From: Pseudomonas sp. IB20 | Lineage (GTDB): Bacteria > Pseudomonadota > Gammaproteobacteria > Pseudomonadales > Pseudomonadaceae | Length of the DNA: 64,000 bases | Direction of reading: 5' to 3' | NCBI RefSeq assembly: GCF_009707325.1 | Contig: NZ_CP046103.1 | Coordinates: forward strand, 4,722,744-4,786,743 | In this document: in pieces, positions 59,639 through 64,000 of the stretch | Position numbering within the stretch: position 1 is the first letter of the stretch | Layout: every line of letters starts with the position of its first letter | The notes under the pieces: generated by a model | Database searches by the model: none | Told to the model about the DNA's origin: nothing | What the model saw: only the letters and a program-made list of their open reading frames with translations | Made by a program: the position numbers and the translations under genes

Positions 59639-60630
59639 CCGCGATCAGTTCCAAACCGGTCTCGGCCCGTGTGCTGGATGCTGCGATTGCCTGGCAACTG
59701 TCCCTCGACTCGGGCGATGGCAGCGTTGTGGAACAGGAAGAATTCGCCAAATGGCTGGCCAGCAATGACGAACATGCACGCGCCTGGCGCCAGTTGGGCA
59801 TGCTCGACCAGCGTTTCAGCGCGGCCGCAGGCCCGGCGCGGGCGGCGTTGTTGCAGTCACGCGAGGGCATTCGCCAGCGCGTGCGCAAGCTTGGGAGCGG
59901 CTTGGCGAGTATCGCGTTGGTGTGCGGCCTGGCGTTGTTTGCCGGCGAGCGTTACGTGCCGATCCACTACTGGCTGGCCGACCAACGCACCGCCACGGGC
60001 GAGCAGCGCACGCTGAAACTGACGGACGGCACGCTGATCAACCTCAACACCCACAGCGCCATCGACGTGCGCTTTGATGAAAAACGCCGGCTGATCGTGC
60101 TGCAGGAAGGCGAAATCCTTGTCGAAACCGGCCACAACGATGCCCGCCCGTTCTATGTCCAAACCCGCGACGGCAGCCTGCGGGCCCTGGGCACGCGGTT
60201 CATCGTAAAACGCGAAGACGACGCCACACGCTTGAGCGTGCTGCAGTCCGCCGTCGCCGCCCAGCCAGGGGCATTGCACACGGAACAGATTTTCAAACAA
60301 GGCCAGCAAGTGCTGATGCGCAGCCACGGCCTCGGCCCTGCGCTTGCCGTCACCCACGCCGCCGACGCCTGGACACGCGGCATGCTGGTGGTCGACAACG
60401 CCCGCCTGGGCGATGTGGTCGAGGAACTCAGCCGCTACCGCAGCGGCTATTTGGGTGTGGATAAAAGCGTGGCCGACCTGCGCATCACCGGCAGCTTCCC
60501 GCTGCACGACACCACGCTGGCGCTGAATGCGCTGCTGCCGACCTTGCCGGTGCAGATCGAGCAGCACACGCCGTGGTGGACCAAGGTTATCGCAGGGCCA
60601 GCGCAAGGTGGGTCCATCAGCCATAACTGA
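59635..60630 (+). CDS. FecR-family anti-sigma/sigma regulator
   Basis: This 331-residue protein carries the FecR N-terminal cytoplasmic domain (AIAWQLSLDSGD, FAKWLASNDEHARAWRQ). One membrane helix follows (about residues 84-102, GLASIALVCGLALFAG), then a periplasmic part with GEQRTLKLTDGTLINLNTHSAI, the FecR signature. GTG 59635 overlaps the sigma stop; the frame's earlier start at 59605 is inside the sigma gene. Its partner receptor has an N-terminal STN signalling domain, as expected for cell-surface signalling. Confidence 0.93.
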   Translation: MTAISSKPVSARVLDAAIAWQLSLDSGDGSVVEQEEFAKWLASNDEHARAWRQLGMLDQRFSAAAGPARAALLQSREGIRQRVRKLGSGLASIALVCGLALFAGERYVPIHYWLADQRTATGEQRTLKLTDGTLINLNTHSAIDVRFDEKRRLIVLQEGEILVETGHNDARPFYVQTRDGSLRALGTRFIVKREDDATRLSVLQSAVAAQPGALHTEQIFKQGQQVLMRSHGLGPALAVTHAADAWTRGMLVVDNARLGDVVEELSRYRSGYLGVDKSVADLRITGSFPLHDTTLALNALLPTLPVQIEQHTPWWTKVIAGPAQGGSISHN

Positions 60631-60815
60631 ATTAGGGTTATTTCGAAATAGTCCAAAGAACTGTCATATCGCCCCCCGCTATCCTGAGCCCTGAGGGCCA
60701 TGCAGTTCGAACAGTTGTGAGCATTCACAGATTTATTTTCGCTTGGCCCTATCACTTTTTGACTCTCGCTCGGCACCTAGGCAATTGAGAAATGTTTCCA
60801 TTCAGGAGCCGTCCT

Positions 60816-62953
60816 ATGTCCCGCACGCTAGACACCTTGTTGCGCCCCAGCCTGTTGGCCGTGGCCATTGCCCTCAGCGCCCCGCTGGCCAGCACCGCGC
60901 TGATCGCCGCCGAACAGGCTTCCAGCGTGCGCGCGTACAACCTGCCGGCGGCCCCATTGGCCAGCACCCTGAACCAGATCGCCAGCCAAGCCGGTCTTGC
61001 GTTGACGCTTAATCCTTCGCTGGCATCGGGCAAGACCTCGGTACCGGTCAAGGGCCCATTCGATGCGCAAGGCGCGTTGCGGGAAGCGTTGCGGGGGACT
61101 GGGTTGCAGTTGGAGCAAAGCAGCGCGGGGACTTATTCCCTGGTTGCGATTCCTGACGGGGTGGTTGCATTGGCCGAGACCAGCATCATTGCTCAAGGCA
61201 ACACTGAAAGTGCATGGGGGCCGGTGACTGGCTATCTGGCGACACGCACCGCAGCGGGCACCAAGACCGATACAGCACTGGTTGAAGCGCCGCGCTCGAT
61301 CTCCGTCGCCACCCGCCAGCAGATGCAGGACCGCAACGTCCAGAACCTCGATGACGCGGTTAAATATATGCCCGGCATCGTATCTTCCAGCTACGGCAGC
61401 GACACCCGTTACGACTGGATGCGCGTGCGCGGTTTCGAACCCACGCAGTTCCTTGACGGCCTGCCACTGCCACGCGGTGTGTATGCCAACCCAAACAGAT
61501 GAGCCATGCTATCCAGCTGCAATACGGCAGTGACAACTACCGCCAGATCAACTTTGCCAGCACCGGCAAAATCGATGATGAAGGCCAGTTCCTGTATGGC
61601 GTCAGCGGCGTAGTGCGCGATGCCGACACCCAGGTCGATCACATCGACAACAAGCGCTACAACATCGCGCCGAGCCTGACCTGGAATATTGATACCGACA
61701 CCAAGCTGACTTTCCTGTCGCAGTTCACCCGTGACGATACGGGTGCCACCAGTCAGTTCTTGCCGATTGTGGGTACCAAAATCGACTCTGCGCTGGGCAA
61801 AGTCTCCCACCACAAAAACCTGGGCGACCCGGATTACGAGTTCTACGACCGCACCTACTACGCGCTGGGCTATGCCTTCGAGCATCGTTTCAACGATACC
61901 TGGCAGTTCAAGCAGAACCTGCGCTATACCAAGTCCGAGCTGTCATTCCAGCAACTGACCGTGGGCGCCTTCGGCTATTATCCGGTTGATGCAGCGGGCA
62001 ATATCGACCGCACCTCGACCAACGTGGACGAGAACATCGGCCAATTCGCGGTCGACAACAACTTCCAAGCCGACTTCTCGACCGGTGATGTCACCCATAC
62101 TCTGCTACTGGGCCTGGACCACCAGCGCACCGACACTTCTTACCTGTCGATCTATGGTGGCGCTGGGCGCGTCAACATCTTCAACCCCGTCAACACAACA
62201 CCGGTAGTGCGTCCGGCACGCGCCGATGCTTACTACGACTATAACCAGAAGACGATACAGACCGGCCTCTATGTGCAAGACCAGATGGCTTTGGACAAAT
62301 GGCGCCTGACCCTCGGCGGGCGTGAAGACTGGGTGCATCAAGGCACGACCTACTTCAACAAGAACGACGCGACCAATACCGACCGCAGCAAAAACTTCAG
62401 TGGCAACGCGGCACTGAGCTACGTGTTCGACTCGGGCTTTGTGCCATACCTGTCCTACGCCGAATCTTTCCAGCCCGCCAGCAATGCCAGTGTTGACCCG
62501 CTCAAGTCGTACAAGCCCACCGAAGGCAAGCAATGGGAACTGGGGATCAAATACCAGCCGCCCGGCTCAAACACTTTGCTGAGTGCGGCGGTGTATGACC
62601 TGACTCAGAAAAACGTGCTTGTCTCTAGCACCGGCGCAGGCGGCCAGTGGACCGACTACACCTGGCACAACGGTGTACTCGATGGTTTCGGCATCGGCTT
62701 TGGTGCCCGCTACACCGGCAACACCTATGGCGACCAGGCCAACACATGGCTGGGTAAAGCAAATGCCTACACCGTGTTCGACGGTGCCGTGCATTACGAT
62801 CTGGGCAGCCTCGACAGCAGCCTCAAAGGTGCCTCGTTGAAACTCAACGCCACTAACCTGTTCAACAAGGACTACATTTCCACCTGTGATGCTTCCTACT
62901 GCTACTTCGGCGACCAACGCAGCGTAGTCGCCAGCGCCACCTACCAGTGGTAA
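60816..62953 (+). pseudogene. TonB-dependent siderophore receptor with internal deletion and frame change
   Basis: The first part (60816-61502) has a signal peptide, an STN signalling domain (VRAYNLPAAPLASTLNQIA) and the start of the plug (TATRQQ-like VATRQQMQDRNVQNLDD, RVRGFEPTQFLDGLPL), then stops at a TGA in NPNR. The second (61499-62953) continues as the 22-strand barrel and ends with the aromatic residue W. Neither contains the plug motif RGP-S-YG that should follow the NP site. About 40 residues and the frame are therefore missing at 61497-61503. An FpvA-like receptor, probably non-functional, unless the gap is an assembly error. Confidence 0.85.
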
Positions 62954-62973
62954 TCGGCTGAGTTAATAACTAG

Positions 62974-62994
62974 GCCGTCCTTCGGGGCGGCTTT
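62974..62994 (+). terminator. Terminator after the receptor gene
   Basis: GCCGTCC (62974-62980) pairs with GGGCGGC (62985-62991) through one T-G pair, loop TTCG, followed by TTT. It lies between the receptor and the PepSY gene. Confidence 0.75.
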
Positions 62995-63015
62995 GGTGTG
63001 TCTGAAGGTTCGAAA

Positions 63016-64000
63016 ATGAAAAGCAAAACCATCCGCCACTGGTCCTTCATCCACACCTGGACCAGCCTGATCTGCACGGTGTTCCTGCTGCTGCTCGCCC
63101 TCACCGGCCTGCCGTTGGTGTTTCATCACGAGATCGATCACCTGCTGGGCAACGAGCCCGAACTCCAGCAGATGCCTGCCAACACCCCACAGCTGAACCT
63201 TGAGCAACTGGTGGCCAAAGCCCAGGCGCATCGCCCGGGTGAGGCGATGCAATACCTGGCGTGGGACGAGGACGACAAGAACGGCGTGATCGCGATCATG
63301 GCCGCGACGGCCGGCACCGAACCCAACGCGTCCCACACCTTCATGCTCGATGCGCGCACTGGCGAAGCCGTGGAAACGCCGGCGGCCAATGGCGGGCTGA
63401 CGCTGTTCCTGCTGCGCCTGCATGTGGACATGTTTGCCGGCCTGCCGGGCAAGTTGCTGTTGGCGTTCATGGGCCTTCTGTTTGTGGTGGCGATTGTTTC
63501 CGGCACGGTGCTGTACCTGCCGTTCATGCGCCGCGTGAAGTTCGCCACTGTGCGCCAGGACAAATCCACTCGCCTGCGCTGGCTTGACCTGCACAACCTG
63601 ATCGGCGTGGTCACACTGACCTGGGCGCTGGTGGTGGGCGTGACCGGCGTAATCAGTGCCTGCGCCGACCTGATCATCGCCGCGTGGCGCCAGGACAGCC
63701 TCAGCGCCATGATCGAACCGTACAAAAACGCGCCGCCGCTGACCTTGCGTGCACCGGCTACCGAGCTGCTGAGCATCGCCGCCAAGGCCGCGCCCGGCAT
63801 GCAGCCAGACTTTATCGCCTTCCCCGGCACGCGCTTTTCCAGTGAGCACCATTACGCCGTGTTCATGAAGGGCAGCACGCACCTGACCTCGCACTTGCTC
63901 ACGCCGGTGCTGATCGACGCCAGCACCCTGGCCGTCACCGCTATCGCCGAGCGGCCGTGGTACATGGACGCCATGGGCATGTCCCAGCCGTTGCACTTCG
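63016..64000 (+). CDS. PepSY-domain iron-uptake membrane protein, 3' end outside window
   Basis: ATG 63016 opens a frame that runs to the window edge, 328 codons. It has an N-terminal membrane helix (TVFLLLLALTGLPLVF), a PepSY-like periplasmic stretch, then helices at LLLAFMGLLFVVAIVSGTVLYLPF and GVVTLTWALVVGVTGVI. The RLRWLDLHNLIG segment carries conserved His. PepSY_TM proteins behind siderophore receptors are thought to help reduce or release iron from ferrisiderophores. It follows the receptor after a terminator. Confidence 0.88.
   Translation, partial: MKSKTIRHWSFIHTWTSLICTVFLLLLALTGLPLVFHHEIDHLLGNEPELQQMPANTPQLNLEQLVAKAQAHRPGEAMQYLAWDEDDKNGVIAIMAATAGTEPNASHTFMLDARTGEAVETPAANGGLTLFLLRLHVDMFAGLPGKLLLAFMGLLFVVAIVSGTVLYLPFMRRVKFATVRQDKSTRLRWLDLHNLIGVVTLTWALVVGVTGVISACADLIIAAWRQDSLSAMIEPYKNAPPLTLRAPATELLSIAAKAAPGMQPDFIAFPGTRFSSEHHYAVFMKGSTHLTSHLLTPVLIDASTLAVTAIAERPWYMDAMGMSQPLHF

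Overview
This window is a piece of chromosome from a Pseudomonas, most likely of the P. fluorescens group. Evidence for this is the high G+C content, the gene orders pdxA-rsmA-apaG-apaH-glpE, prkA-yeaH-spoVR, tsaD/rpsU-dnaG-rpoD and bioB-bioF-bioH-bioC-bioD, the pqqFABCDE cluster, the lysine davB-davA pair, and REP-type inverted repeats with the GTGGGAGC/GCTCCCAC core. Nearly all genes are housekeeping or ordinary metabolic genes. I did not find a new defence or mobile system.

Layout. 1-3.4 kb: cofactor, rRNA-modification and Ap4A genes (pdxA partial, rsmA, apaG, apaH, glpE). 3.7-8.6 kb: stress module prkA-yeaH-spoVR. 8.6-12.4 kb: tRNA and folate/lipid genes (cca, folK, folB, plsY, tsaD). 12.6-17.2 kb: macromolecular-synthesis cluster rpsU-dnaG-rpoD, without the yqeY gene usual in Pseudomonas. 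17.3-21 kb: a 1247-residue periplasmic-sensor/PAS/GGDEF/EAL protein, directly followed by a CAU tRNA gene. 21.1-22 kb: a short remnant-like zone behind the tRNA. 22-25.1 kb: an Lrp-type regulator and lysine catabolism genes davB-davA. 25.2-30.9 kb: the PQQ cofactor cluster. 31-33.7 kb: a small Pmp3-type membrane protein, a class III aminotransferase and a LysR regulator. 33.9-40.9 kb: three paralogous acyl-CoA dehydrogenases interrupted by a diguanylate cyclase. 41.3-47.1 kb: the biotin operon and divergent comF around a BirA-type operator. 47.1-52.2 kb: modE-like regulator, Tat-exported PhoX phosphatase, SrkA-type kinase, RarD. 52.4-55.5 kb: gcvR and malate synthase glcB. 55.7-59.1 kb: a response regulator, a cNMP/CBS/nucleotidyltransferase protein and a DEDDh exonuclease. 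59.1-64 kb: an iron-related ECF sigma/FecR/TonB-receptor set, with the receptor broken, plus a PepSY membrane protein cut by the window end.

The most striking signal is structural. Between 45 and 56 kb there are four head-to-tail duplications of 75 to 150 bp, each straddling the end of one gene and the adjoining intergenic DNA. At 61.5 kb a TonB receptor has lost an internal stretch with a frame change. Several genes (apaH, folK, the second acyl-CoA dehydrogenase, the exonuclease) also run past their usual ends. Duplicated unit lengths near short-read lengths, with junctions differing by -2 to +4 bp, make contig-joining artefacts a serious explanation. Real tandem duplication cannot be excluded from sequence alone.

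Other points worth attention are a BirA-type operator lying inside the 5' end of comF, a terminator hairpin that buries the cca ribosome binding site, a terminator between pqqA and pqqB, a cluster of perfect DnaA boxes around rarD/gcvR, and CCGAAA repeats behind the tRNA.
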